Shown: in pieces, positions 11,619-24,994 of the stretch
How positions within the stretch are numbered: the first letter of the stretch is position 1
Layout of the letters: each line of letters opens with the position of its first letter
Assembly (NCBI GenBank): GCA_964057225.1
Contig: OZ059897.1
Span: 22,444,001 to 22,508,000, forward strand
From: Auanema rhodensis
Taxonomy: Eukaryota > Nematoda > Chromadorea > Rhabditida > Rhabditidae
Direction: 5' to 3'
Length of the DNA: 64,000 nt
Program-made: the position numbers and the translations under genes
The notes under the pieces: generated by a model
What the model was told of the DNA's origin: nothing
The model's database searches: none
What the model saw: only the letters and a program-made list of their open reading frames with translations

Positions 11619-13026
11619 CAATATCAATAAAAATTTGTTTTTAGACTAATATGGACATGGGGAATCTAGTTTTGAAAACCGCATCTCTTTATCTTTCACG
11701 TGAAGCGAGTTACATACCAAGTGCACATCACGTGTACATTTAATTAGCATAAATTAAAGTTCACGTAAATTTCAAAGTCATGGTTACCATGAAGCAATAT
11801 CAATAAAAATTTGTTTTTAGACTAATATGACCATGGGGAATCTAATTTTGAAAACCGCATCTCTTTATCTTTCACGTGAAGCGAGTTACATACCAAGTGC
11901 ACATCACGTGTACATTTAATTAGCATAAATTAAAGTTCACGTAAATTTCAAAGTCATGGTTACCATGAACCAATATCAATAAAAATTTGTTTTTAGACTA
12001 ATATGGACATGGGAAATCTAATTTTGAAAACCGCATCTCTTTATCTTTCACGTGAAGCGAGTTACATACCAAGTGCACATCACGTGTACATTTAATTAGC
12101 ATAAATTAAAGTTCACGTAAATTTCAAAGTCATGGTTACCATGAACCAATATCAATAAAAATTTGTTTTTAGACTAATATGGACATGGGGAATCTAATTT
12201 TGAAAACCGCATCTCTTTATCTTTCACGTGAAGCGAGTTACATACCAAGTGCACATCACGTGTACATTTAATTAGCATAAATTAAAGTTCACGTAAATTT
12301 CAAAGTCATGGTTACCATGAAGCAATATCAATAAAAATTTGTTTTTAGACTAATATGGACATGGGGAATCTAATTTTGAAAACCGCATCTCTTTATCTTT
12401 CACGTGAAGCGAGTTACATACCAAGTGCACATCACGTGTACATTTAATTAGCATAAATTAAAGTTCACGTAAATTTCAAAGTCATGGTTACCATGAACCA
12501 ATATCAATAAAAATTTGTTTTTAGACTAATATGGACATGGGGAATCTAATTTTGAAAACCGCATCTCTTTATCTTTCACGTGAAGCGAGTTACATACCAA
12601 GTGCACATCACGTGTACATTTAATTAGCATAAATTAAAGTTCACGTAAATTTCAAAGTCATGGTTACCATGAACCAATATCAATAAAAATTTGTTTTTAG
12701 ACTAATATGGACATAGGGAATCTAATTATGAAAACCGCATCTCTTTATCTTTCACGTGAAGCGAGTTACATACCAAGTGCACATCACGTGTACATTTAAT
12801 TAGCATAAATTAAAGTTCACGTAAATTTCAAAGTCATGGTTACCATGAACCAATATCAATAAAAATTTGTTTTTAGACTAATATGGACATGGGGAATCTA
12901 GTTTTGAAAACCGCATCTCTTTATCTTTCACGTGAAGCGAGTTACATACCAAGTGCACATCACGTGTACATTTAATTAGCATAAATTAAAGTTCACGTAA
13001 ATTTCAAAGTCATGGTTACCATGAAC
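10739..13026 (+). repeat. 7-monomer repeat, two partial copies (1,232-bp period)
   Basis: Units n = 61-66 and n = 68-73 share the order A44; GAAG end; plain; plain; A41+A54; G51. They diverge afterwards: the first G51 unit ends GAAG and is followed by an A36C37 unit (11795), while the second ends GAAC and is followed by a plain unit. The unit at 12851 is also the first unit of the 23-monomer repeat. Confidence 0.75.
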
Positions 13027-14434
13027 CAATATCAATAAAAATTTGTTTTTAGACTAATATGGACATGGGGAATCTAATTTTGAAAACCGCATCTCTTTAT
13101 CTTTCACGTGAAGCGAGTTACATACCAAGTGCACATCACGTGTACATTTAATTAGCATAAATTAAAGTTCACGTAAATTTCAAAGTCATGGTTACCATGA
13201 ACCAATATCAATAAAAATTTGTTTTTAGACTAATATGGACATAGGGAATCTAATTATGAAAACCGCATCTCTTTATCTTTCACGTGAAGCGAGTTACATA
13301 CCAAGTGCACATCACGTGTACATTTAATTAGCATAAATTAAAGTTCACGTAAATTTCAAAGTCATGGTTACCATGAACCAATATCAATAAAAATTTGTTT
13401 TTAGACTAATATGGACATAGGGAATCTAATTATGAAAACCGCATCTCTTTATCTTTCACGTGAAGCGAGTTACATACCAAGTGCACATCACGTGTACATT
13501 TAATTAGCATAAATTAAAGTTCACGTAAATTTCAAAGTCATGGTTACCATGAACCAATATCAATAAAAATTTGTTTTTAGACTAATATGGACATGGGGAA
13601 TCTAGTTTTGAAAACCGCATCTCTTTATCTTTCACGTGAAGCGAGTTACATACCAAGTGCACATCACGTGTACATTTAATTAGCATAAATTAAAGTTCAC
13701 GTAAATTTCAAAGTCATGGTTACCATGAAGCAATATCAATAAAAATTTGTTTTTAGACTAATATGACCATGGGGAATCTAATTTTGAAAACCGCATCTCT
13801 TTATCTTTCACGTGAAGCGAGTTACATACCAAGTGCACATCACGTGTACATTTAATTAGCATAAATTAAAGTTCACGTAAATTTCAAAGTCATGGTTACC
13901 ATGAACCAATATCAATAAAAATTTGTTTTTAGACTAATATGGACATGGGGAATCTAATTTTGAAAACCGCATCTCTTTATCTTTCACGTGAAGCGAGTTA
14001 CATACCAAGTGCACATCACGTGTACATTTAATTAGCATAAATTAAAGTTCACGTAAATTTCAAAGTCATGGTTACCATGAACCAATATCAATAAAAATTT
14101 GTTTTTAGACTAATATGGACATGGGGAATCTAATTTTGAAAACCGCATCTCTTTATCTTTCACGTGAAGCGAGTTACATACCAAGTGCACATCACGTGTA
14201 CATTTAATTAGCATAAATTAAAGTTCACGTAAATTTCAAAGTCATGGTTACCATGAACCAATATCAATAAAAATTTGTTTTTAGACTAATATGGACATGG
14301 GGAATCTAATTTTGAAAACCGCATCTCTTTATCTTTCACGTGAAGCGAGTTACATACCAAGTGCACATCACGTGTACATTTAATTAGCATAAATTAAAGT
14401 TCACGTAAATTTCAAAGTCATGGTTACCATGAAC

Positions 14435-14962
14435 CAATATCACGAAAAATTTGTTTTTAGACTAATATGGACATGGGGAATCTAATTTTGAAAACCGCAT
14501 CTCTTTATCTTTCACGTGAAGCGAGTTACATACCAAGTGCACATCACGTGTACATTTAATTAGCATAAATTAAAGTTCACGTAAATTTCAAAGTCATGGT
14601 TACCATGAACCAATATCAATAAAAATTTGTTTTTAGACTAATATGGACATGGGGAATCTAATTTTGAAAACCGCATCTCTTTATCTTTCACGTGAAGCGA
14701 GTTACATACCAAGTGCACATCACGTGTACATTTAATTAGCATAAATTAAAGTTCACGTAAATTTCAAAGTCATGGTTACCATGAACCAATATCAATAAAA
14801 ATTTGTTTTTAGACTAATATGGACATGGGGAATCTAATTTTGAAAACCGCATCTCTTTATCTTTCACGTGAAGCGAGTTACATACCAAGTGCACATCACG
14901 TGTACATTTAATTAGCATAAATTAAAGTTCACGTAAATTTCAAAGTCATGGTTACCATGAAC
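14435..14962 (+). repeat. 3-monomer insertion starting with a hybrid unit
   Basis: The unit at 14435 has C9G10 but lacks the G58 and GCAC end that accompany it at 6691, 14963, 19011 and 25875. Two plain units follow before the full C9G10+G58 unit at 14963. The forms at 5811 and 24995 lack these three units. An exchange between unit positions 10 and 58, with a plain unit three copies upstream, gives exactly this structure. The same three units recur at 18483-19010 as part of the 23-monomer duplication. Confidence 0.6.
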
Positions 14963-15138
14963 CAATATCACGAAAAATTTGTTTTTAGACTAATATGGAC
15001 ATGGGGAATCTAATTTTGAGAACCGCATCTCTTTATCTTTCACGTGAAGCGAGTTACATACCAAGTGCACATCACGTGTACATTTAATTAGCATAAATTA
15101 AAGTTCACGTAAATTTCAAAGTCATGGTTACCATGCAC

Positions 15139-16722
15139 CAATATCAATAAAAATTTGTTTTTAGACTAATATGGACATGGGGAATCTAATTTTGAAAACC
15201 GCATCTCTTTATCTTTCACGTGAAGCGAGTTACATACCAAGTGCACATCACGTGTACATTTAATTAGCATAAATTAAAGTTCACGTAAACTTCAAAGTCA
15301 TGGTTACCATGAACCAATATCAATAAAAATTTGTTTATAGACTAATATGGACATGGGGAATCTAATTTTGAAAACCGCATCTCTTTATCTTTCACGTGAA
15401 GCGAGTTACATACCAAGTGCACATCACGTGTACATTTAATTAGCATAAATTAAAGTTCACGTAAATTTCAAAGTCATGGTTACCATGAACCAGTATCAAT
15501 AAAAATTTGTTTTTAGACTAATATGGACATGGGGAATCTAATTTTGAAAACCGCATCTCTTTATCTTTCACGTGAAGCGAGTTACATACCAAGTGCACAT
15601 CACGTGTACATTTAATTAGCATAAATTAAAGTTCACGTAAATTTCAAAGTCATGGTTACCATGAACCAATATCAATAAAAATTTGTTTTTAGACTAATAT
15701 GGACATGGGGAATCTAATTTTGAAAACCGCATCTCTTTATCTTTCACGTGAAGCGAGTTACATACCAAGTGCACATCACGTGTACATTTAATTAGCATAA
15801 ATTAAAGTTCACGTAAATTTCAAAGTCATGGTTACCATGAACCAATATCAATAAAAATTTGTTTTTAGACTAATATGGACATGGGGAATCTAATTTTGAA
15901 AACCGCATCTCTTTATCTTTCACGTGAAGCGAGTTACATACCAAGTGCACATCACGTGTACATTTAATTAGCATAAATTAAAGTTCACGTAAATTTCAAA
16001 GTCATGGTTACCATGCACCAATATCAATAAAAATTTGTTTTTAGACTAATATGGACATAGGGAATCTAATTATGAAAACCGCATCTCTTTATCTTTCACG
16101 TGAAGCGAGTTACATACCAAGTGCACATCACGTGTACATTTAATTAGCATAAATTAAAGTTCACGTAAACTTCAAAGTCATGGTTACCATGAACCAATAT
16201 CAATAAAAATTTGTTTATAGACTAATATGGACATGGGGAATCTAATTTTGAAAACCGCATCTCTTTATCTTTCACGTGAAGCGAGTTACATACCAAGTGC
16301 ACATCACGTGTACATTTAATTAGCATAAATTAAAGTTCACGTAAATTTCAAAGTCATGGTTACCATGAACCAGTATCAATAAAAATTTGTTTTTAGACTA
16401 ATATGGACATGGGGAATCTAATTTTGAAAACCGCATCTCTTTATCTTTCACGTGAAGCGAGTTACATACCAAGTGCACATCACGTGTACATTTAATTAGC
16501 ATAAATTAAAGTTCACGTAAATTTCAAAGTCATGGTTACCATGAACCAATATCAATAAAAATTTGTTTTTAGACTAATATGGACATGGGGAATCTAATTT
16601 TGAAAACCGCATCTCTTTATCTTTCACGTGAAGCGAGTTACATACCAAGTGCACATCACGTGTACATTTAATTAGCATAAATTAAAGTTCACGTAAATTT
16701 CAAAGTCATGGTTACCATGAAC
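15139..16722 (+). repeat. Nested 5-monomer repeat (880-bp period)
   Basis: Units at 15139, 15315, 15491 and 15667 (C152; A23; G3; plain) are repeated five units later at 16019, 16195, 16371 and 16547. Each series is preceded by a GCAC-ending unit. The second series differs by A41+A54 in its first unit. The whole nested structure is copied again at 19187-20770, so the 5-monomer event came before the 23-monomer one. Confidence 0.75.
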
Positions 16723-19700
16723 CAATATCAATAAAAATTTGTTTTTAGACTAATATGGACATGGGAAATCTAATTTTGAAAACCGCATCTCTTTATCTTT
16801 CACGTGAAGCGAGTTACATACCAAGTGCACATCACGTGTACATTTAATTAGCATAAATTAAAGTTCACGTAAATTTCAAAGTCATGGTTACCATGAACCA
16901 ATATCAATAAAAATTTGTTTTTAGACTAATATGGACATGGGGAATCTAGTTTTGAAAACCGCATCTCTTTATCTTTCACGTGAAGCGAGTTACATACCAA
17001 GTGCACATCACGTGTACATTTAATTAGCATAAATTAAAGTTCACGTAAATTTCAAAGTCATGGTTACCATGAACCAATATCAATAAAAATTTGTTTTTAG
17101 ACTAATATGGACATGGGGAATCTAATTTTGAAAACCGCATCTCTTTATCTTTCACGTGAAGCGAGTTACATACCAAGTGCACATCACGTGTACATTTAAT
17201 TAGCATAAATTAAAGTTCACGTAAATTTCAAAGTCATGGTTACCATGAACCAATATCAATAAAAATTTGTTTTTAGACTAATATGGACATAGGGAATCTA
17301 ATTATGAAAACCGCATCTCTTTATCTTTCACGTGAAGCGAGTTACATACCAAGTGCACATCACGTGTACATTTAATTAGCATAAATTAAAGTTCACGTAA
17401 ATTTCAAAGTCATGGTTACCATGAACCAATATCAATAAAAATTTGTTTTTAGACTAATATGGACATAGGGAATCTAATTATGAAAACCGCATCTCTTTAT
17501 CTTTCACGTGAAGCGAGTTACATACCAAGTGCACATCACGTGTACATTTAATTAGCATAAATTAAAGTTCACGTAAATTTCAAAGTCATGGTTACCATGA
17601 ACCAATATCAATAAAAATTTGTTTTTAGACTAATATGGACATGGGGAATCTAGTTTTGAAAACCGCATCTCTTTATCTTTCACGTGAAGCGAGTTACATA
17701 CCAAGTGCACATCACGTGTACATTTAATTAGCATAAATTAAAGTTCACGTAAATTTCAAAGTCATGGTTACCATGAAGCAATATCAATAAAAATTTGTTT
17801 TTAGACTAATATGACCATGGGGAATCTAATTTTGAAAACCGCATCTCTTTATCTTTCACGTGAAGCGAGTTACATACCAAGTGCACATCACGTGTACATT
17901 TAATTAGCATAAATTAAAGTTCACGTAAATTTCAAAGTCATGGTTACCATGAACCAATATCAATAAAAATTTGTTTTTAGACTAATATGGACATGGGGAA
18001 TCTAATTTTGAAAACCGCATCTCTTTATCTTTCACGTGAAGCGAGTTACATACCAAGTGCACATCACGTGTACATTTAATTAGCATAAATTAAAGTTCAC
18101 GTAAATTTCAAAGTCATGGTTACCATGAACCAATATCAATAAAAATTTGTTTTTAGACTAATATGGACATGGGGAATCTAATTTTGAAAACCGCATCTCT
18201 TTATCTTTCACGTGAAGCGAGTTACATACCAAGTGCACATCACGTGTACATTTAATTAGCATAAATTAAAGTTCACGTAAATTTCAAAGTCATGGTTACC
18301 ATGAACCAATATCAATAAAAATTTGTTTTTAGACTAATATGGACATGGGGAATCTAATTTTGAAAACCGCATCTCTTTATCTTTCACGTGAAGCGAGTTA
18401 CATACCAAGTGCACATCACGTGTACATTTAATTAGCATAAATTAAAGTTCACGTAAATTTCAAAGTCATGGTTACCATGAACCAATATCACGAAAAATTT
18501 GTTTTTAGACTAATATGGACATGGGGAATCTAATTTTGAAAACCGCATCTCTTTATCTTTCACGTGAAGCGAGTTACATACCAAGTGCACATCACGTGTA
18601 CATTTAATTAGCATAAATTAAAGTTCACGTAAATTTCAAAGTCATGGTTACCATGAACCAATATCAATAAAAATTTGTTTTTAGACTAATATGGACATGG
18701 GGAATCTAATTTTGAAAACCGCATCTCTTTATCTTTCACGTGAAGCGAGTTACATACCAAGTGCACATCACGTGTACATTTAATTAGCATAAATTAAAGT
18801 TCACGTAAATTTCAAAGTCATGGTTACCATGAACCAATATCAATAAAAATTTGTTTTTAGACTAATATGGACATGGGGAATCTAATTTTGAAAACCGCAT
18901 CTCTTTATCTTTCACGTGAAGCGAGTTACATACCAAGTGCACATCACGTGTACATTTAATTAGCATAAATTAAAGTTCACGTAAATTTCAAAGTCATGGT
19001 TACCATGAACCAATATCACGAAAAATTTGTTTTTAGACTAATATGGACATGGGGAATCTAATTTTGAGAACCGCATCTCTTTATCTTTCACGTGAAGCGA
19101 GTTACATACCAAGTGCACATCACGTGTACATTTAATTAGCATAAATTAAAGTTCACGTAAATTTCAAAGTCATGGTTACCATGCACCAATATCAATAAAA
19201 ATTTGTTTTTAGACTAATATGGACATGGGGAATCTAATTTTGAAAACCGCATCTCTTTATCTTTCACGTGAAGCGAGTTACATACCAAGTGCACATCACG
19301 TGTACATTTAATTAGCATAAATTAAAGTTCACGTAAACTTCAAAGTCATGGTTACCATGAACCAATATCAATAAAAATTTGTTTATAGACTAATATGGAC
19401 ATGGGGAATCTAATTTTGAAAACCGCATCTCTTTATCTTTCACGTGAAGCGAGTTACATACCAAGTGCACATCACGTGTACATTTAATTAGCATAAATTA
19501 AAGTTCACGTAAATTTCAAAGTCATGGTTACCATGAACCAGTATCAATAAAAATTTGTTTTTAGACTAATATGGACATGGGGAATCTAATTTTGAAAACC
19601 GCATCTCTTTATCTTTCACGTGAAGCGAGTTACATACCAAGTGCACATCACGTGTACATTTAATTAGCATAAATTAAAGTTCACGTAAATTTCAAAGTCA

Positions 19701-21298
19701 TGGTTACCATGAACCAATATCAATAAAAATTTGTTTTTAGACTAATATGGACATGGGGAATCTAATTTTGAAAACCGCATCTCTTTATCTTTCACGTGAA
19801 GCGAGTTACATACCAAGTGCACATCACGTGTACATTTAATTAGCATAAATTAAAGTTCACGTAAATTTCAAAGTCATGGTTACCATGAACCAATATCAAT
19901 AAAAATTTGTTTTTAGACTAATATGGACATGGGGAATCTAATTTTGAAAACCGCATCTCTTTATCTTTCACGTGAAGCGAGTTACATACCAAGTGCACAT
20001 CACGTGTACATTTAATTAGCATAAATTAAAGTTCACGTAAATTTCAAAGTCATGGTTACCATGCACCAATATCAATAAAAATTTGTTTTTAGACTAATAT
20101 GGACATAGGGAATCTAATTATGAAAACCGCATCTCTTTATCTTTCACGTGAAGCGAGTTACATACCAAGTGCACATCACGTGTACATTTAATTAGCATAA
20201 ATTAAAGTTCACGTAAACTTCAAAGTCATGGTTACCATGAACCAATATCAATAAAAATTTGTTTATAGACTAATATGGACATGGGGAATCTAATTTTGAA
20301 AACCGCATCTCTTTATCTTTCACGTGAAGCGAGTTACATACCAAGTGCACATCACGTGTACATTTAATTAGCATAAATTAAAGTTCACGTAAATTTCAAA
20401 GTCATGGTTACCATGAACCAGTATCAATAAAAATTTGTTTTTAGACTAATATGGACATGGGGAATCTAATTTTGAAAACCGCATCTCTTTATCTTTCACG
20501 TGAAGCGAGTTACATACCAAGTGCACATCACGTGTACATTTAATTAGCATAAATTAAAGTTCACGTAAATTTCAAAGTCATGGTTACCATGAACCAATAT
20601 CAATAAAAATTTGTTTTTAGACTAATATGGACATGGGGAATCTAATTTTGAAAACCGCATCTCTTTATCTTTCACGTGAAGCGAGTTACATACCAAGTGC
20701 ACATCACGTGTACATTTAATTAGCATAAATTAAAGTTCACGTAAATTTCAAAGTCATGGTTACCATGAACCAATATCAATAAAAATTTGTTTTTAGACTA
20801 ATATGGACATAGGGAATCTATTTATGAAAACCGCATCTCTTTATCTTTCACGTGAAGCGAGTTACATACCAAGTGCACATCACGTGTACATTTAATTAGC
20901 ATAAATTAAAGTTCACGTAAATTTCAAAGTCATGGTTACCATGAACCAATATCAATAAAAATTTGTTTTTAGACTATAATGGACATGGGGAATCTAATTT
21001 TGAAAACCGCATCTCTTTATCTTTCACGTGAAGCGAGTTACATACCAAGTGCACATCACGTGTACATTTAATTAGCATAAATTAAAGTTCACGTAAATTT
21101 CAAAGTCATGGTTACCATGAACCAATATCAATAAAAATTTGTTTTTAGACTAATATGGACATGGGGAATCTAATTTTGAAAACCGCATCTCTTTATCTTT
21201 CACGTGAAGCGAGTTACATACCAAGTGCACATCACGTGTACATTTAATTAGCATAAATTAAAGTTCACGTAAATTTCAAAGTCATGGTTACCATGAAC

Positions 21299-24200
21299 CA
21301 ATATCAATAAAAATTTGTTTTTAGACTAATATGGACATGGGAAATCTAATTTTGAAAACCGCATCTCTTTATCTTTCACGTGAAGCGAGTTACATACCAA
21401 GTGCACATCACGTGTACATTTAATTAGCATAAATTAAAGTTCACGTAAATTTCAAAGTCATGGTTACCATGAACCAATATCAATAAAAATTTGTTTTTAG
21501 ACTAATATGGACATGGGGAATCTAATTTTGAAAACCGCATCTCTTTATCTTTCACGTGAAGCGAGTTACATACCAAGTGCACATCACGTGTACATTTAAT
21601 TAGCATAAATTAAAGTTCACGTAAATTTCAAAGTCATGGTTACCATGAAGCAATATCAATAAAAATTTGTTTTTAGACTAATATGGACATGGGGAATCTA
21701 ATTTTGAAAACCGCATCTCTTTATCTTTCACGTGAAGCGAGTTACATACCAAGTGCACATCACGTGTACATTTAATTAGCATAAATTAAAGTTCACGTAA
21801 ATTTCAAAGTCATGGTTACCATGAACCAATATCAATAAAAATTTGTTTTTAGACTAATATGGACATGGGGAATCTAATTTTGAAAACTGCATCTCTTTAT
21901 CTTTCACGTGAAGCGAGTTACATACCAAGTGCACATCACGTGTACATTTAATTAGCATAAATTAAAGTTCACGTAAATTTCAAAGTCATGGTTACCATGA
22001 ACCAATATCAATAAAAATTTGTTTTTAGACTAATATGGACATGGGGAATCTAATTTTGAAAACCGCATCTCTTCATCTTTCACGTGAAGCGAGTTACATA
22101 CCAAGTGCACATCACGTGTACATTTAATTAGCATAAATTAAAGTTCACGTAAATTTCAAAGTCATGGTTACCATGAACCAATATCAATAAAAATTTGTTT
22201 TTAGACTAATATGGACATAGGGAATCTAATTATGAAAACCGCATCTCTTTATCTTTCACGTGAAGCGAGTTACATACCAAGTGCACATCACGTGTACATT
22301 TAATTAGCATAAATTAAAGTTCACGTAAATTTCAAAGTCATGGTTACCATGAACCAATATCAATAAAAATTTGTTTTTAGACTAATATGGACATGGGAAA
22401 TCTAATTTTGAAAACCGCATCTCTTTATCTTTCACGTGAAGCGAGTTACATACCAAGTGCACATCACGTGTACATTTAATTAGCATAAATTAAAGTTCAC
22501 GTAAATTTCAAAGTCATGGTTACCATGAAGCAATATCAATAAAAATTTGTTTTTAGACTAATATGGACATGGGGAATCTAATTTTGAAAACCGCATCTCT
22601 TTATCTTTCACGTGAAGCGAGTTACATACCGAGTGCACATCACGTGTACATTTAATTAGCATAAATTAAAGTTCACGTAAATTTCAAAGTCATGGTTACC
22701 ATGAACCAATATCAATAAAAATTTGTTTTTAGACTAATATGGACATGGGGAATCTAATTTTGAAAACCGCATCTCTTTATCTTTCACGTGAAGCGAGTTA
22801 CATACCAAGTGCACATCACGTGTACATTTAATTAGCATAAATTAAAGTTCACGTAAATTTCAAAGTCATGGTTACCATGAACCAATATCAATAAAAATTT
22901 GTTTTTAGACTAATATGGACATGGGGAATCTAATTTTGAAAACCGCATCTCTTTATCTTTCACGTGAAGCGAGTTACATACCAAGTGCACATCACGTGTA
23001 CATTTAATTAGCATAAATTAAAGTTCACGTAAATTTCAAAGTCATGGTTACCATGAACCAATATCAATAAAAATTTGTTTTTAGACTAATATGGACATGG
23101 GGAATCTAATTTTGAAAACCGCATCTCTTTATCTTTCACGTGAAGCGAGTTACATACCAAGTGCACATCACGTGTACATTTAATTAGCATAAATTAAAGT
23201 TCACGTAAATTTCAAAGTCATGGTTACCATGAACCAATATCAATAAAAATTTGTTTTTAGACTAATATGGACATAGGGAATCTAATTATGAAAACCGCAT
23301 CTCTTTATCTTTCACGTGAAGCGAGTTACATACCAAGTGCACATCACGTGTACATTTAATTAGCATAAATTAAAGTTCACGTAAATTTCAAAGTCATGGT
23401 TACCATGAACCAATATCAATAAAAATTTGTTTTTAGACTAATATGGACATGGGGAATCTAATTTTGAAAACCGCATCTCTTTATCTTTCACGTGAAGCGA
23501 GTTACATACCAAGTGCACATCACGTGTACATTTAATTAGCATAAATTAAAGTTCACGTAAATTTCAAAGTCATGGTTACCATGAACCAATATCAATAAAA
23601 ATTTGTTTTTAGACTAATATGGACATGGGGAATCTAATTTTGAAAACCGCATCTCTTTATCTTTCACGTGAAGCGAGTTACATACCAAGTGCACATCACG
23701 TGTACATTTAATTAGCATAAATTAAAGTTCACGTAAATTTCAAAGTCATGGTTACCATGAACCAATATCAATAAAAATTTGTTTTTAGACTAATATGGAC
23801 ATGGGGAATCTAATTTTGAAAACCGCATCTCTTTATCTTTCACGTGAAGCGAGTTACATACCAAGTGCACATCACGTGTACATTTAATTAGCATAAATTA
23901 AAGTTCACGTAAATTTCAAAGTCATGGTTACCATGAACCAATATCAATAAAAATTTGTTTTTAGACTAATATGGACATGGGAAATCTAATTTTGAAAACC
24001 GCATCTCTTTATCTTTCACGTGAAGCGAGTTACATACCAAGTGCACATCACGTGTACATTTAATTAGCATAAATTAAAGTTCACGTAAATTTCAAAGTCA
24101 TGGTTACCATGAACCAATATCAATAAAAATTTGTTTTTAGACTAATATGGACATGGGGAATCTAATTTTGAAAACCGCATCTCTTTATCTTTCACGTGAA

Positions 24201-24994
24201 GCGAGTTACATACCAAGTGCACATCACGTGTACATTTAATTAGCATAAATTAAAGTTCACGTAAATTTCAAAGTCATGGTTACCATGAAGCAATATCAAT
24301 AACAATTTGTTTTTAGACTAATATGGACATGGGGAATCTAATTTTGAAAACCGCATCTCTTTATCTTTCACGTGAAGCGATTTACATACCAAGTGCACAT
24401 CACGTGTACATTTAATTAGCATAAATTAAAGTTCACGTAAATTTCAAAGTCATGGTTACCATGAACCAATATCAATAAAAATTTGTTTTTAGACTAATAT
24501 GGACATGGGGAATCTAATTTTGAAAACTGCATCTCTTTATCTTTCACGTGAAGCGAGTTACATACCAAGTGCACATCACGTGTACATTTAATTAGCATAA
24601 ATTAAAGTTCACGTAAATTTCAAAGTCATGGTTACCATGAACCAATATCAATAAAAATTTGTTTTTAGACTAATATGGACATGGGGAATCTAATTTTGAA
24701 AACCGCATCTCTTTATCTTTCACGTGAAGCGAGTTACATACCAAGTGCACATCACGTGTACATTTAATTAGCATGAATTAAAGTTCACGTAAATTTCAAA
24801 GTCATGGTTACCATGAACCAATATCAATAAAAATTTGTTTTTAGACTAATATGGACATAGGGAATCTAATTATGAAAACCGCATCTCTTTATCTTTCACG
24901 TGAAGCGAGTTACATACCAAGTGCACATCACGTGTACATTTAATTAGCATAAATTGAAGTTCACGTAAATTTCAAAGTCATGGTTACCATGAAC
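21299..24994 (+). repeat. 15-monomer-offset duplication, right pair (2,640 bp)
   Basis: Units n = 121-126 (21299-22354) and n = 136-141 (23939-24994) share the order A44; GAAG end; plain; T62 (ACTGC); a plain-type unit; A41+A54. Private changes have accumulated: C72 in the unit at 22003; C14 plus T91 in the unit at 24291; G133 in the unit at 24643; G138 in the unit at 24819. Between them, the unit at 22355 joins A44 and a GAAG end in one monomer, which is probably another hybrid. Confidence 0.65.

Larger units (their letters stand above)
12851..20770 (+). repeat. 23-monomer higher-order repeat, two copies (4,048-bp period)
   Basis: Units n = 73-94 (12,851-16,722) and n = 96-117 (16,899-20,770) match marker for marker. 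The order is G51; plain; A41+A54; A41+A54; G51/GAAG; A36C37; three plain; C9G10; two plain; C9G10+G58/GCAC; C152; A23; G3; plain; plain/GCAC; A41+A54+C152; A23; G3; plain. One A44 unit (16723) separates them, so the period is 23 units. The match ends at the unit at 20771, which instead has A41+A54 plus T51. This is the largest clean duplication in the window. Confidence 0.88.
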
